DNA of 58,509 nucleotides from NCBI GenBank assembly GCA_913051755.1, contig CAJXBR010000003.1, positions 1-58,509 of the forward strand, read 5' to 3'. The stretch's first letter is position 1; the number at the start of each line of letters is the position of its first letter. This stretch comes from an uncultured Flavobacteriaceae bacterium (GTDB lineage Bacteria; Bacteroidota; Bacteroidia; Flavobacteriales; Flavobacteriaceae). Position numbers and translations under genes: made by a program. This document shows, one piece after another, positions 48,257 through 57,138 of the stretch. Under the pieces are notes generated by a model. The model had not been told where the DNA came from. It made no database searches and saw only the letters and a program-made list of their open reading frames with translations.

Positions 48257-49405
48257 ATGGATTCCATCTATCTCGATAATGCTGCAACGACTCCTGTCCT
48301 AGAGGAGGTTGTTCACATTATGACACAAACTTTGTCAGCTTCATTTGGTAATCCATCTTCAATTCACAGTCAAGGAAGAACTGCGAAAAGCTTGATTGAA
48401 AACACACGAAAGTCGATTGCGAAAGAACTTGGTGCTCATCCAAAGGAAATTATTTTTACTTCTGGCGGAACTGAGGGCGACAACATGATTTTGCAAGGTG
48501 CTGTTCATGGACTGGGGGTAGAGACAATCATTACATCAAAAATTGAACATCACGCTGTGCTTCATGCAGTCGAAAACTTAGAAAAAACATCTTCTGCTAC
48601 AGTCAAGTATGTCAAGGTTTTGCCTGATGGATCGCCTGATATTGATGATCTTGAAAGACTCCTGCAAAATGACAGCACTAAGAAATTGGTGAGTCTAATT
48701 CATGTCAATAACGAATTGGGAACGATTATAGATTTGGAAACCATTGGAAATCTTTGTCAAAAAAACAATGCATTTTTTCATTCTGACACTGTCCAATCGG
48801 TGGGTCACTATTGTCTTAATTTACAAGAATTGCCAATTGACTTTTTAGTTGCAGCAGCACATAAATTCCATGGTCCAAAAGGCATTGGTTTTGTTTTTAT
48901 TCGAAAAGAAACAGGTCTTCAAAGTTTGCTGTTTGGTGGAGGTCAAGAGAGGGGTCTTCGCGCAGGAACAGAGAGTGTTCATAATATCGTTGGGTTGGGG
49001 GAAGCCTTCTCACATGCTTATACGAATTTGGACGATGATCAATCACAAATTACTGATCTAAAAAGTTATTGCATAGATCAACTTACAAGCAAAATTCCAA
49101 ACCTTTCTTTCAATGGTTGCTGTGACGATTTTTCGAAGAGTACTTACACAATTTTAAATGTCAGAATCCCAATGAGTGCAGACAAAGCAAATTTACTTGG
49201 GTTTACGCTTGACTTGAAGGGAATTTGTTGCTCTAAGGGAAGTGCTTGTCAAGCAGGAAGTGAAACAGGTTCTCATGTGCTGAATCATATCCTTTCAGAA
49301 AAGCAATTGCAATCTCCATCGATTCGCCTATCCTTTTCTAAATTTAATACCAAAAAAGACATTGATCAACTTGTGAATGTGTTGGAAGAATACATCAACT
49401 CCTAA
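48257..49405 (+). CDS. Cysteine desulfurase, NifS/IscS-like
   Basis: 382 residues. The enzyme is PLP-dependent and takes sulfur from cysteine as an enzyme-bound persulfide for Fe-S clusters and thio-modified tRNA (MnmA in this window needs such a donor). Seen: YLDNAATTPVLEEV, FTSGGTEGDNMILQGAV, LIHVNNELGTI, the PLP Lys in AAAHKFHGPKGIGF, and the persulfide Cys in CCSKGSACQAGSETGSH. The short loop before GSAC resembles the NifS-like class I proteins. It starts 8 nt after rocD but its codon use is of the host type. Its last 4 bases overlap the convergent TonB receptor. Confidence 0.93.
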   Translation: MDSIYLDNAATTPVLEEVVHIMTQTLSASFGNPSSIHSQGRTAKSLIENTRKSIAKELGAHPKEIIFTSGGTEGDNMILQGAVHGLGVETIITSKIEHHAVLHAVENLEKTSSATVKYVKVLPDGSPDIDDLERLLQNDSTKKLVSLIHVNNELGTIIDLETIGNLCQKNNAFFHSDTVQSVGHYCLNLQELPIDFLVAAAHKFHGPKGIGFVFIRKETGLQSLLFGGGQERGLRAGTESVHNIVGLGEAFSHAYTNLDDDQSQITDLKSYCIDQLTSKIPNLSFNGCCDDFSKSTYTILNVRIPMSADKANLLGFTLDLKGICCSKGSACQAGSETGSHVLNHILSEKQLQSPSIRLSFSKFNTKKDIDQLVNVLEEYINS

Positions 49406-51828
49406 AAACGAGTATTCAATTTGATGTTAAAGACTCTTGGTGTCATGTAGTTTGGGATACCAAATTGTGACTTGCTAGAAACATCTCGAACCCATGTCAT
49501 TGTAATTGCATTTTGAACATTAAAGACATTGAAAATTTCAAAGCCAACCATCAGATCTTTAAAAAAAGGTAATCCCTTTTTCTTTTTATCGTTAATGACA
49601 TAAAAAATTCCTAAATCAGCTCGTTTATAGTCTCTCAGACGACCAGTATAATTGTATGGATCTGCATAGTTTGGAGTACCACCAGGAAGACCAGAATTAT
49701 AGACGAGATTTAAATTCATTTTTAAAAAAGGCATGGAGGGAACATAATCTTGGAAGAGCATGGCAAACTTAAAATGTTGATCAGTAGGTCTTGGAATATA
49801 TCCTCTATTGTCTCTATTTTCTTTAGTTGACATCAGCCCTAGGCTAATCCAAGACTCTGTTCCAGGAACAAATTCTCCATTTAATCGTAAGTCAAGACCA
49901 TAAACAAATCCCTTGGTGTTGTTATTGGCAACATAACGAATTCGAATATTTTCTATTGAATAGGCATTGATTTTATCTAAGTGTTTGTAATAGAGTTCAG
50001 ATTGGAATAAAAATGGGCGATCCCAAATGGAAAAGCGATATTCATTTCCAAAAGAGACATGGATTGCTTTTTGCGTATCAACTTCCGGGTTAATGAGTCC
50101 TTCGCTTGTACGCAATTCTCGATAGAATGGAGGCTGTGCGTAGATGCCTGTTGCAAAACGATACAGCAAATAGTCTTTATTTTTTGGCCGAAAACTCAGC
50201 TGCAACCTAGGGCTAATAATGTACTTGGACTTTTCATTGTTCAGTTGCCAGCGCTGCCCACGAAGTCCTGCTGTAAGCCAATACAGTGTGTTTCTAGCGA
50301 GCCCCCTATGACTCCACTGCAAATAGCCAGTCATTCGCTGTATCTGAGTTGCATTGGTTGCTCGGACATAGGCAAAAGGTACGAGTGGACCTCTAAAGGA
50401 TGTGTAGGGTTGGTCATTAGTTATCGAGCCACCAGGTGGCCGAATGGAAAAACCAGCAGAGTCTACAACCTCCCAATCAACAAGGCGATCGTTTATTTTT
50501 TCTTTTTTATATCCAAATCCCCAATCGATTTGATGCTTGCCATCGATATGCTTTCCTTTAAGCTTTGCGTTGATGATATGAGCAGCGTAATTGTTTCGCC
50601 CATGGGTGAGCTGTGAACCTACGCCCTCTGTGAATGTAACTTCTCCCAAGTCATCACCACCGACGGATGTATTGGGTTCTCCTAGTCGGTATTGTGCCAA
50701 AATATCAAAATGCTCTTTTTCAACAGAATTATAATTTGACAAAATCAGTCGATAGCTATTGTTGTTGTTCGGAGTCCAAGTCGTTTTTAATGCCCCTGTG
50801 AAGGCAAAGTAATTGTCATTTTCGTTTCCATCATAATAGACGACCAATGATTTTGGTTGTTCTATCGTACCAAAATTTGTTTGCCGAAAAATGGGTTCGT
50901 ATCGATATTTATTAATAGAAAAAGCGCCGAGTACGTTAAAAAACAACTTATCGGAATGATGAAAAGTCGCAAATGTTTGAAAATCAGTAAAACTAGGATT
51001 GAAATTGGTCTCTGTTTCTTTCTGATCGACAAGCAAACCGTTATCTCTATGACGAAAACTACTTATTACATTCCACTTTTGATTTCCAAGAGCTAAACTC
51101 AAACTCATTCCCAATCGACTCAATGACAGTTGCGTTTGATTTTTTAAAAAGTTTTTGTAAGTGATGTCAAGAACAGACGACATTTTGTCTCCAAAAGATG
51201 TTTCAAATCCACCAGCAGAAAATTGGACTTTTTGAATCATGTCTGGGTTTAGAAAACTCAAACCCTCTTGTTGTCCAGATCGAATCAATTGAGGTCGATA
51301 GACTTCGATTTCGTTGACATACACTAAATTTTCGTCATAGTTACCCCCCCGAACAGCATACTGTGTACTCAATTCATTATTTGAGTTTACCCCTGGCAGA
51401 CTTATTAGCAGGTTTTCTACTCCTGAATTTGCACCTGAGATATTGCGAATTGTTTCTGGCGTCAAAACTGTCATTCCTTTGACCACTCGCTCTCGATTGG
51501 CCTGAACAATTACCTCAGCAATTTGCTCTACCGATTCCATGATCACAGGGTTAAATTCATAGACTTCACCTGGCAATAGTTGCAGTTTTACAATACTATT
51601 TTCATAGCCAATATGTTGAAAGATAATTTGGATATTCTTATTTGATTGCACTTGCAAAGAATAAAAGCCATTTTCATTGGAAGTTGTGCCATCTAGTTCA
51701 GAAACAACAGTTGCATTCTGAATCGGTTTTTGACGATCATCAGTAATAATGCCACGCACAGTTGCTTGTTGGGCAATCGAATTCCCATAGATGAATATGC
51801 ATAAAAGGGCTATGAAAATATTTTTCAC
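49402..51828 (-). CDS. TonB-dependent receptor with CarboxypepD_reg-like domain
   Basis: 808 residues. A signal peptide (MKNIFIALLCIFIYGNSIAQ) is followed by a CarboxypepD_reg-like domain (about 21-105: ATVRGIITDDRQKPIQNATVV, NENGFYSL), the plug (about 115-230: VLTPETIRNISGANSGVENLL, YAVRGGNYDENLVYVNEIEVYRP) and a 22-strand-type barrel ending in FNIKLNTRF with a terminal Phe. The ligand is unknown; no SusD partner is next to it, so it is not a classical glycan-utilisation pair. The start codon is GTG, overlapping the M23 peptidase stop as GTGA, so the two are translationally coupled. Confidence 0.93.
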   Translation of the reverse strand: MKNIFIALLCIFIYGNSIAQQATVRGIITDDRQKPIQNATVVSELDGTTSNENGFYSLQVQSNKNIQIIFQHIGYENSIVKLQLLPGEVYEFNPVIMESVEQIAEVIVQANRERVVKGMTVLTPETIRNISGANSGVENLLISLPGVNSNNELSTQYAVRGGNYDENLVYVNEIEVYRPQLIRSGQQEGLSFLNPDMIQKVQFSAGGFETSFGDKMSSVLDITYKNFLKNQTQLSLSRLGMSLSLALGNQKWNVISSFRHRDNGLLVDQKETETNFNPSFTDFQTFATFHHSDKLFFNVLGAFSINKYRYEPIFRQTNFGTIEQPKSLVVYYDGNENDNYFAFTGALKTTWTPNNNNSYRLILSNYNSVEKEHFDILAQYRLGEPNTSVGGDDLGEVTFTEGVGSQLTHGRNNYAAHIINAKLKGKHIDGKHQIDWGFGYKKEKINDRLVDWEVVDSAGFSIRPPGGSITNDQPYTSFRGPLVPFAYVRATNATQIQRMTGYLQWSHRGLARNTLYWLTAGLRGQRWQLNNEKSKYIISPRLQLSFRPKNKDYLLYRFATGIYAQPPFYRELRTSEGLINPEVDTQKAIHVSFGNEYRFSIWDRPFLFQSELYYKHLDKINAYSIENIRIRYVANNNTKGFVYGLDLRLNGEFVPGTESWISLGLMSTKENRDNRGYIPRPTDQHFKFAMLFQDYVPSMPFLKMNLNLVYNSGLPGGTPNYADPYNYTGRLRDYKRADLGIFYVINDKKKKGLPFFKDLMVGFEIFNVFNVQNAITMTWVRDVSSKSQFGIPNYMTPRVFNIKLNTRF

Positions 51829-53501
51829 TTTCTAAAGAATTCCAATTGATGGGTCGATTCGTTTCCTACATTGTCGATAACGTTAATTTCAAGCGAATGT
51901 TTTGCACCCTCCAAAGTAAAGTGCTCGTCAAAGTTGAATGTGAGTTCTTTTTTCTTGGGTTCATACTCAAATAAAGCCCATTTTCCATCAATCGTTGCAT
52001 GATACGAACGGATTCCTGTTTCCTTGTCATCGATTGTAAATCGCAAGGTTTTAAAATTGGATAGCCATCGCTGATCATATTGCTGCGCTGGCTTGATAGA
52101 TGGTGGAATTGTATCTTGCTCAACAGAGTAAGTTCCTATTTTTTTGGTTTTTGCAACAAACTGATTGTCACGAATGGTGTTGCTTACAAACCTGATTTTC
52201 TCCTTTTTAGATTTGACACCCATATAGTGTCCAACAATAGAGTCGGGGGCGTTGATTTTGATTCGAAAATCTTTTCGTAACGCTACGTGATCTGCCTTGA
52301 CTTTCAGTTGATTATACTCATACGAAAGCTCAAATCGGCTAGTATCATACACCCCATTTTTTGGAATATATATTTCAGCACCATCATAAAGGAATAAGTA
52401 ATCTTTGTTTGTTTCAATTTCTTTACCCACTGGGTGTTTCTTTTTTAGTGTTGCAACCTCTTGATCTTTCCCAACGATTGGCACGAGGAGGTATCGATTA
52501 TTGCGATTGGCATCCTCAACTTTGATTTGGTATGCATAGTTCTTTTGCACCTCGACTTCAATAAATCCATCATCAACATGATTGAAAAATTCCAACTCAT
52601 TGGAAGATGACCGAAAAAGTTTTTGCACACGCTGACGCGTACGACTGTATCTTTGATAATCAATAAGTGTTGGGAGATATTCAGAGTCTGAAAAGCGAAT
52701 TTTTGAAAACTGTAAACTTTTGACTTGTATGCCATTCAATTTTGCAGTGATGCCATAAACACCATTTTTATTATATGTATTGTCATGTCGATCATAGGTG
52801 ATAATACCCAATCCAATTTTCCCAATGGCCTCAATTTTTTCAGCAATATATATGCTGTCATTCACTTTTCGAAACGGGATTTCTACTTCTTGTTGTGATG
52901 CGTTTATAATCGAATTTTCACCAATTGGATAGGCGAATAAAGCTTTGATTTCTGGTCTGATAGAGTCTTTTATATTATAGTGGGAGAGAAGAGGGTTAAT
53001 AGGTTTTTGGGTATTTGTTTCGCGAAGTTCAAAATGAAGATGAGGGCCAAACGATCCTCCAGTATTTCCTGAAAAACCTATGATTTGATTTTTCGAAACT
53101 GGTAGTTCTTCTGGATTCAAAAAAAGCTCAACTTCAAAAGATTCAGCATTGTATTGTTTATCTCTAACCTTATCTACAAAAGGCGAGGAGAATTTTTTTA
53201 AATGGGCATAAACAGAAGTATTGCCATCGAAATGATTGATGTAAATAACCTTCCCATATCCATATGTTGAGACCTTTATACGTGATACATATCCATTGGA
53301 AACAGCTTTAATTGGAAAACCTTCACGCCCTTGCGTTTTGATATCAATTCCTGCATGTATATTCGAACTTCTTAGCTCACCAAAAGTGCCAGAAAGGAAT
53401 ATCGGAATGTCAATAGGAAGAGCGTAATCCTCTAGGTCATTGTTTTGGGCACAAAGTACATGTGAAATCAAAAATACGACCAGTCCTAGAGATCCTCGCA
53501 T
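51825..53501 (-). CDS. M23-family (LytM-type) peptidase
   Basis: 558 residues. A signal peptide (MRGSLGLVVFLISHVLCAQ) is followed by the LytM domain (about 30-175). Zinc ligands are intact: His and Asp in NIHAGIDIK, and the H-x-H in GPHLHFELRE, so it should be an active peptidoglycan endopeptidase, not a decoy. The remaining 380 residues are beta-rich Ig-like domains without known function (KIGLGIITYDRHDNTYNKNG, TIDDKETGIRSYHATIDGKW, NVIDNVGNESTH). It is co-translated with the TonB receptor downstream and divergent from the zapA operon. Confidence 0.93.
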   Translation of the reverse strand: MRGSLGLVVFLISHVLCAQNNDLEDYALPIDIPIFLSGTFGELRSSNIHAGIDIKTQGREGFPIKAVSNGYVSRIKVSTYGYGKVIYINHFDGNTSVYAHLKKFSSPFVDKVRDKQYNAESFEVELFLNPEELPVSKNQIIGFSGNTGGSFGPHLHFELRETNTQKPINPLLSHYNIKDSIRPEIKALFAYPIGENSIINASQQEVEIPFRKVNDSIYIAEKIEAIGKIGLGIITYDRHDNTYNKNGVYGITAKLNGIQVKSLQFSKIRFSDSEYLPTLIDYQRYSRTRQRVQKLFRSSSNELEFFNHVDDGFIEVEVQKNYAYQIKVEDANRNNRYLLVPIVGKDQEVATLKKKHPVGKEIETNKDYLFLYDGAEIYIPKNGVYDTSRFELSYEYNQLKVKADHVALRKDFRIKINAPDSIVGHYMGVKSKKEKIRFVSNTIRDNQFVAKTKKIGTYSVEQDTIPPSIKPAQQYDQRWLSNFKTLRFTIDDKETGIRSYHATIDGKWALFEYEPKKKELTFNFDEHFTLEGAKHSLEINVIDNVGNESTHQLEFFRK

Positions 53502-53571
53502 GATGTAAAAATAAGGGTTTACAACAAAAAGTAAAAGTCTGTATTGCTTGCTTTGATTGATCTAATCTTTT

Positions 53572-53579
53572 ACCTTTGA
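53572..53579 (+). promoter_or_regulatory. Probable promoter -7 box of the coiled-coil/zapA operon
   Basis: TACCTTTG matches TAnnTTTG exactly, 19 nt before the ATG of the coiled-coil gene. The nearest TTTG upstream is only 15 nt away, so the -33 is uncertain. Confidence 0.4.
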
Positions 53580-53598
53580 GAAGTACAAACAAAATTTT

Positions 53599-53892
53599 AT
53601 GCAAAGCACGACCCAACTTGTTGATTCCATTGCCAACCGATTGCAAGTTGTGGTTGAGCAAATGAAGAATTTGCAGCATGAAAACAAAACTTTGCATGAG
53701 CGGCTTGATGTTTCGAAACAAGAGTTGGAACAAAAAAGCAATACGATTCGCGATCTGCGAATGAAATTGGAGGCTGCGAAAACAGCCAAATCGATAAAAG
53801 GCGTTGGCCAAAGCAGCACCAAAGCCAAAACACAAATTGATAAACTCATCGCTGAAATTAATGCTTGTTTAGAATTTTTATCACTATCCTAA
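53599..53892 (+). CDS. Small coiled-coil protein upstream of zapA
   Basis: 97 residues, with a long heptad-repeat helix (about 5-65: LVDSIANRLQVVVEQMKNLQ, then LHERLDVSKQELEQKSN) and a helical end (IDKLIAEINACLEFLSL). There is no signal peptide. A small coiled-coil protein just before zapA is usual in Flavobacteriia. By position and shape it may be a ZapB-like cell-division factor, but sequence alone does not prove that. The zapA ATG follows 2 nt after its stop. Confidence 0.75.
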   Translation: MQSTTQLVDSIANRLQVVVEQMKNLQHENKTLHERLDVSKQELEQKSNTIRDLRMKLEAAKTAKSIKGVGQSSTKAKTQIDKLIAEINACLEFLSLS

Positions 53893-53894
53893 AA

Positions 53895-54173
53895 ATGCAA
53901 AAAATTAAAATTTCAATTGGGGATCGAGTGTACCCACTCAGTGTAACAGAGGGACAAGAGGCATTTTTGAGAGATTCGGCTAAGCAAATCGAGAAAATGA
54001 TGAAGCATTATGAGCAAAATTATGCTGTACAAGACAAGCAAGATGTGTTAGCGATGTGTGCTTTGCAGTTTGCCCTTCAGCTTCGTCAGGAAGGAGAAAA
54101 AAGTAGTGAAAGTACTGATGAAATTGAAAAAAAATTGCGTACAATTGATGAAATGTTATCTGCGATAACATAG
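53895..54173 (+). CDS. zapA: Cell division protein ZapA
   Basis: 92 residues from the ATG at 53895; a longer frame to 53865 overlaps the coiled-coil gene and is not conserved. ZapA binds and bundles FtsZ filaments at mid-cell. The N-terminal beta-hairpin KIKISIGDRVYPLSVTEGQE and the following helix FLRDSAKQIEKMMKHYEQNYA, with QDVLAMCALQFALQL, match the family. It is followed by a structured RNA, as in many bacteria where zapA precedes ssrS. Confidence 0.92.
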   Translation: MQKIKISIGDRVYPLSVTEGQEAFLRDSAKQIEKMMKHYEQNYAVQDKQDVLAMCALQFALQLRQEGEKSSESTDEIEKKLRTIDEMLSAIT

Positions 54174-54202
54174 CTACATACGATCATTGATTACAATGCA
54201 TA

Positions 54203-54362
54203 GCCTGCATTAGTTTTATTTTTGATAAACTCAACACTAATTCAATTAAAAGAGGTGAGTTTAAGTTGCAAAAGCAAGCCGCCATCGAGTGGATCCTTGA
54301 ACAATTTGGTAGCCTCAAACCTGTTTATTTCAGAGTTTATACAAAACTCAACTAGTGTAGGC
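54203..54362 (+). ncRNA. ssrS: Probable 6S RNA (SsrS, Flavobacteria type)
   Basis: A 160-nt region after zapA with no ORF. Its ends form a 13-bp helix (GCCTGCATTAGTT with AACTAGTGTAGGC, two G-U pairs). Inside, GATAAACTC can pair with GAGTTTATAC, TTGC-AAAA-GCAA forms a hairpin, and TCGAG/CTTGA forms a second one. A long closing stem, a mostly unpaired middle and terminal hairpins are the 6S RNA plan, and the position after zapA is the conserved one. 6S RNA binds the RNA polymerase holoenzyme and mimics an open promoter, damping transcription in stationary phase. T-rich sequence follows the closing stem. The call is by position and hand folding only. Confidence 0.65.
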
Positions 54363-54367
54363 TTTTA

Positions 54368-55258
54368 TTAATAGTTGGTCGGAATTTTATTTTTTTCAAA
54401 CATCATGTGAATCCATAAGATCAACACCCCAAAGCCAACTGCTGTAACGATGAGAACGGAATTCAATAATCCCTCAGTTCCAAAAGATAGCTTTACTAAT
54501 ATTGTAGAAATCACAAATCCTGAGTTTCGTATCACCTTGTTGAACTTGTCTGTGTGAGTGAAAGAAAACAACAACAGTAGTACATCAACAAGGATGAGAA
54601 CAGTGAAGAACTCGTCAAAAAATAGGTTGTTGATATTGGCCAAGTCAGTTATTTCAGAAGGGTTTAGAAAAGTGATATACGCCCAATTTCCAAAAGCGTA
54701 TAGGGCCATCACAAAAAACAATGGTACCAAAAACAAAGCAATCCTCTTTTTAATTTGGATAAAACGTATGATCTCAGGTCTTGTTTCAGTGTACTTTAGC
54801 AGTTTTCGCACGCGGAATTTATTCATCTTGTAGAACAGATGAATCAAAATGAAGAGAATGATTGTTCCCAATAAATCGTATGTAAATTGTAGGTCTTCTT
54901 TGATGCTAAACCAATTATCACTCAGTTCAAGTTGCGATAAATCTTTATACAATCTGCGAATGACAATCAGCATGATTATTTCATATTGCTTTCCAATGTA
55001 AATGGTCATTGATTTTGGTAAATAATAAATCAATAGATAAACCTCATAAAGAAGAATAAAGGAAAAAGGAGTGTAAATCGCAGCAATGGGGCTTGAAAAA
55101 AAACTAGAACCTTCATATTGACTTCCAAAAACACCAAATTGGTTGAGAAAAATTAAAATCAGGTGAATAATAAAGCTTAAAATCGCAATATTGATGATGA
55201 CTCTTTCACTCATCTTTTTGGATTTTTCGGAGAAAAGGGATTCGATGAGTGGTTTCAT
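54368..55258 (-). CDS. Integral membrane protein of unknown function
   Basis: 296 residues with about seven hydrophobic segments (for example IINIAILSFIIHLILIFLNQ, AIYTPFSFILLYEVYLLIYY, LLGTIILFILIHLFYKM, RIALFLVPLFFVMALYAF, FFTVLILVDVLLLLFSF and a C-terminal ILIVTAVGFGVLILW). I do not recognise a named family. The layout and a charged helix between segments (VIRRLYKDLSQLELSDNW) are faintly like voltage-sensor ion-channel proteins, but no pore motif is seen. It is convergent with the 6S RNA, ending 6 nt from it. Many flavobacteria have rny here; it is not present in this window. Confidence 0.7.
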   Translation of the reverse strand: MKPLIESLFSEKSKKMSERVIINIAILSFIIHLILIFLNQFGVFGSQYEGSSFFSSPIAAIYTPFSFILLYEVYLLIYYLPKSMTIYIGKQYEIIMLIVIRRLYKDLSQLELSDNWFSIKEDLQFTYDLLGTIILFILIHLFYKMNKFRVRKLLKYTETRPEIIRFIQIKKRIALFLVPLFFVMALYAFGNWAYITFLNPSEITDLANINNLFFDEFFTVLILVDVLLLLFSFTHTDKFNKVIRNSGFVISTILVKLSFGTEGLLNSVLIVTAVGFGVLILWIHMMFEKNKIPTNY

Positions 55259-55401
55259 TTTTAATATATTTTGAATCTAAATGTATTAATTTATATTGAA
55301 TCTTGATGTAGTGTTAATTCTTTTCACAAAAATGATGATTTATATTATATATTAATTTTTGTCTTAGACTACACGTTTTTTATATTTAAGGAAATATTAG
55401 T

Positions 55402-57129
55402 ATGGCTTCTTTAGACCCTTTTGAGGGTAAACTTGGAAATAGATTGTCAAAGCATTTGTTGCGCAGAGCTTCTTTTAATATCTCCCAAAATAGAATTGAC
55501 GAATTTGCAGATTACAACGTAGATCAGGCAATTTCTAAATTGCTTGCACCGAGTGACAAAAACCTAAACCAACCTATACACTATATAAATGGTGCTTTAA
55601 CTCAACCAACTCCTTGGATAAATGATGACCCTGTTTACGGAACTGCAAATGAGAATAATGATTCTGGTGGCCAGAGAAAAAACCATTTTCTAAATGGTTG
55701 GTGGATGGATGAAGCGAGAAGAGACACTTCATTGCGATCAAAAATGGTTTATTTTTTGTTTACCAACCTAACGGCCCCACAATTAGACAATGGTAGTAGT
55801 TCTTATTACTATGATTATTTGATGTTGCTTGATAATTTTTGTCTATCAGATTGGAAAGAGCTAATTTTTCAAGTTTCTATCAATCCTAGAATGCTTGAAT
55901 TTTTAAACAATGATGAAAATACTGAAGCAAACCCTAATGAAAACTACGCCAGAGAGCTTCTTGAACTTTACACCATTGGTGTTGGTAAACCAATTTATAT
56001 AGATGATAATGGCAATGTTGCTTATGAAGGCGATCCGATTAACTATTCAGAGGTAACCGATATTCCTGAAGTTTCTCGAATTTTGACAGGTTGGAGATTT
56101 GATAAAAAAAATCGTGCAAATATGCCATTGAATGGAACTGCAAATGGTAATTTACCGACTGGGTATCCAGTGCCCGACAATCATGATTTTGGCGCAAAGC
56201 AATTGAGCAATTATTTCGATAATTATCTAATTCCTGCTTGGGATATCACAGGTAAAAGTGAGGATCAGAAAAAAGCTCGAATGGATTCTGAGCTGCGGGG
56301 TTTAATTGACAAAATCTTGGAACAAGACGAAACGGCAAAGTATATCTGTAGAAAACTATACCGATTTTTTGTTTCTAGAAATATTACAACGGAGATCGAA
56401 ACTGACATTATTGTTCCGTTGTCAGCAACATTTAGAGCTAACTATAACCTGACTGAGGTTATTACTCAATTACTAAAGAGCAAGCATTTTTATGATGCTG
56501 ACGACACTAACTCGTCAGATGAAATTATAGGTGGGTTAATCAAATCACCGCTTGAGCTTGTACTTCAAACAATTACACTACTCAACTTTCCTGTACCTGA
56601 CCCTATTGATGATGGTGAGCTCCACTACAGAGTATTTTATGAGAACACTATTATCAAAAAATTCTTGGATATCAGTGCGCATCCAATTTTTGGAGATGTA
56701 AATACACCTCCTGCAGGTTTTCCTGCACATTATTCCTCGCCCAATTATGATAAAAGTTGGTTTAACTCCTCTACCATTATCCCTAGATATAACATTTGTA
56801 AAATTATTTTCTTTAAAGGGAACTTTAATTTCAGCCCTGGAGAATATATTAAAGAAGTTGTTTCAAATCCCTCAGACCCTGAGGAAATAGTAGATGTTTT
56901 AACTAACATGATGTTTCCTGAGTCACCAACTCAAGATAGAAAGCAATATTTTATCGATACTTTTTTATTTGATGGCGGAAGCCTTTTACAAGAAGGGGAT
57001 GCGAAATATTATTATTGGAGTTCAATTTGGTCAGAATACCTGAATGGAAAAAAAACAAACACAGTGCATTCTATTCTAGAGTCTTTAATTGAAGCCTTAA
57101 TATGGTCACAAGAATATCAAACAACCTAA
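55402..57129 (+). CDS. DUF1800 family protein
   Basis: 575 residues. Family markers are HLLRRASFNISQNRIDEFA near the start, SKMVYFLFTNLT, the strongly conserved NYARELLELYTIGVG (about residue 182), ILTGWRFD and a C-terminal helical part. There is no signal peptide at the N-terminus (MASLDPFEGKLGNRLSKHLL). Function is unknown; DUF1800 genes almost always sit next to DUF1501 genes, as here (9 nt gap). The start at 55402 is supported by alignment of the opening with relatives I recall. Confidence 0.88.
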   Translation: MASLDPFEGKLGNRLSKHLLRRASFNISQNRIDEFADYNVDQAISKLLAPSDKNLNQPIHYINGALTQPTPWINDDPVYGTANENNDSGGQRKNHFLNGWWMDEARRDTSLRSKMVYFLFTNLTAPQLDNGSSSYYYDYLMLLDNFCLSDWKELIFQVSINPRMLEFLNNDENTEANPNENYARELLELYTIGVGKPIYIDDNGNVAYEGDPINYSEVTDIPEVSRILTGWRFDKKNRANMPLNGTANGNLPTGYPVPDNHDFGAKQLSNYFDNYLIPAWDITGKSEDQKKARMDSELRGLIDKILEQDETAKYICRKLYRFFVSRNITTEIETDIIVPLSATFRANYNLTEVITQLLKSKHFYDADDTNSSDEIIGGLIKSPLELVLQTITLLNFPVPDPIDDGELHYRVFYENTIIKKFLDISAHPIFGDVNTPPAGFPAHYSSPNYDKSWFNSSTIIPRYNICKIIFFKGNFNFSPGEYIKEVVSNPSDPEEIVDVLTNMMFPESPTQDRKQYFIDTFLFDGGSLLQEGDAKYYYWSSIWSEYLNGKKTNTVHSILESLIEALIWSQEYQTT

Positions 57130-57138
57130 GCCATCATT

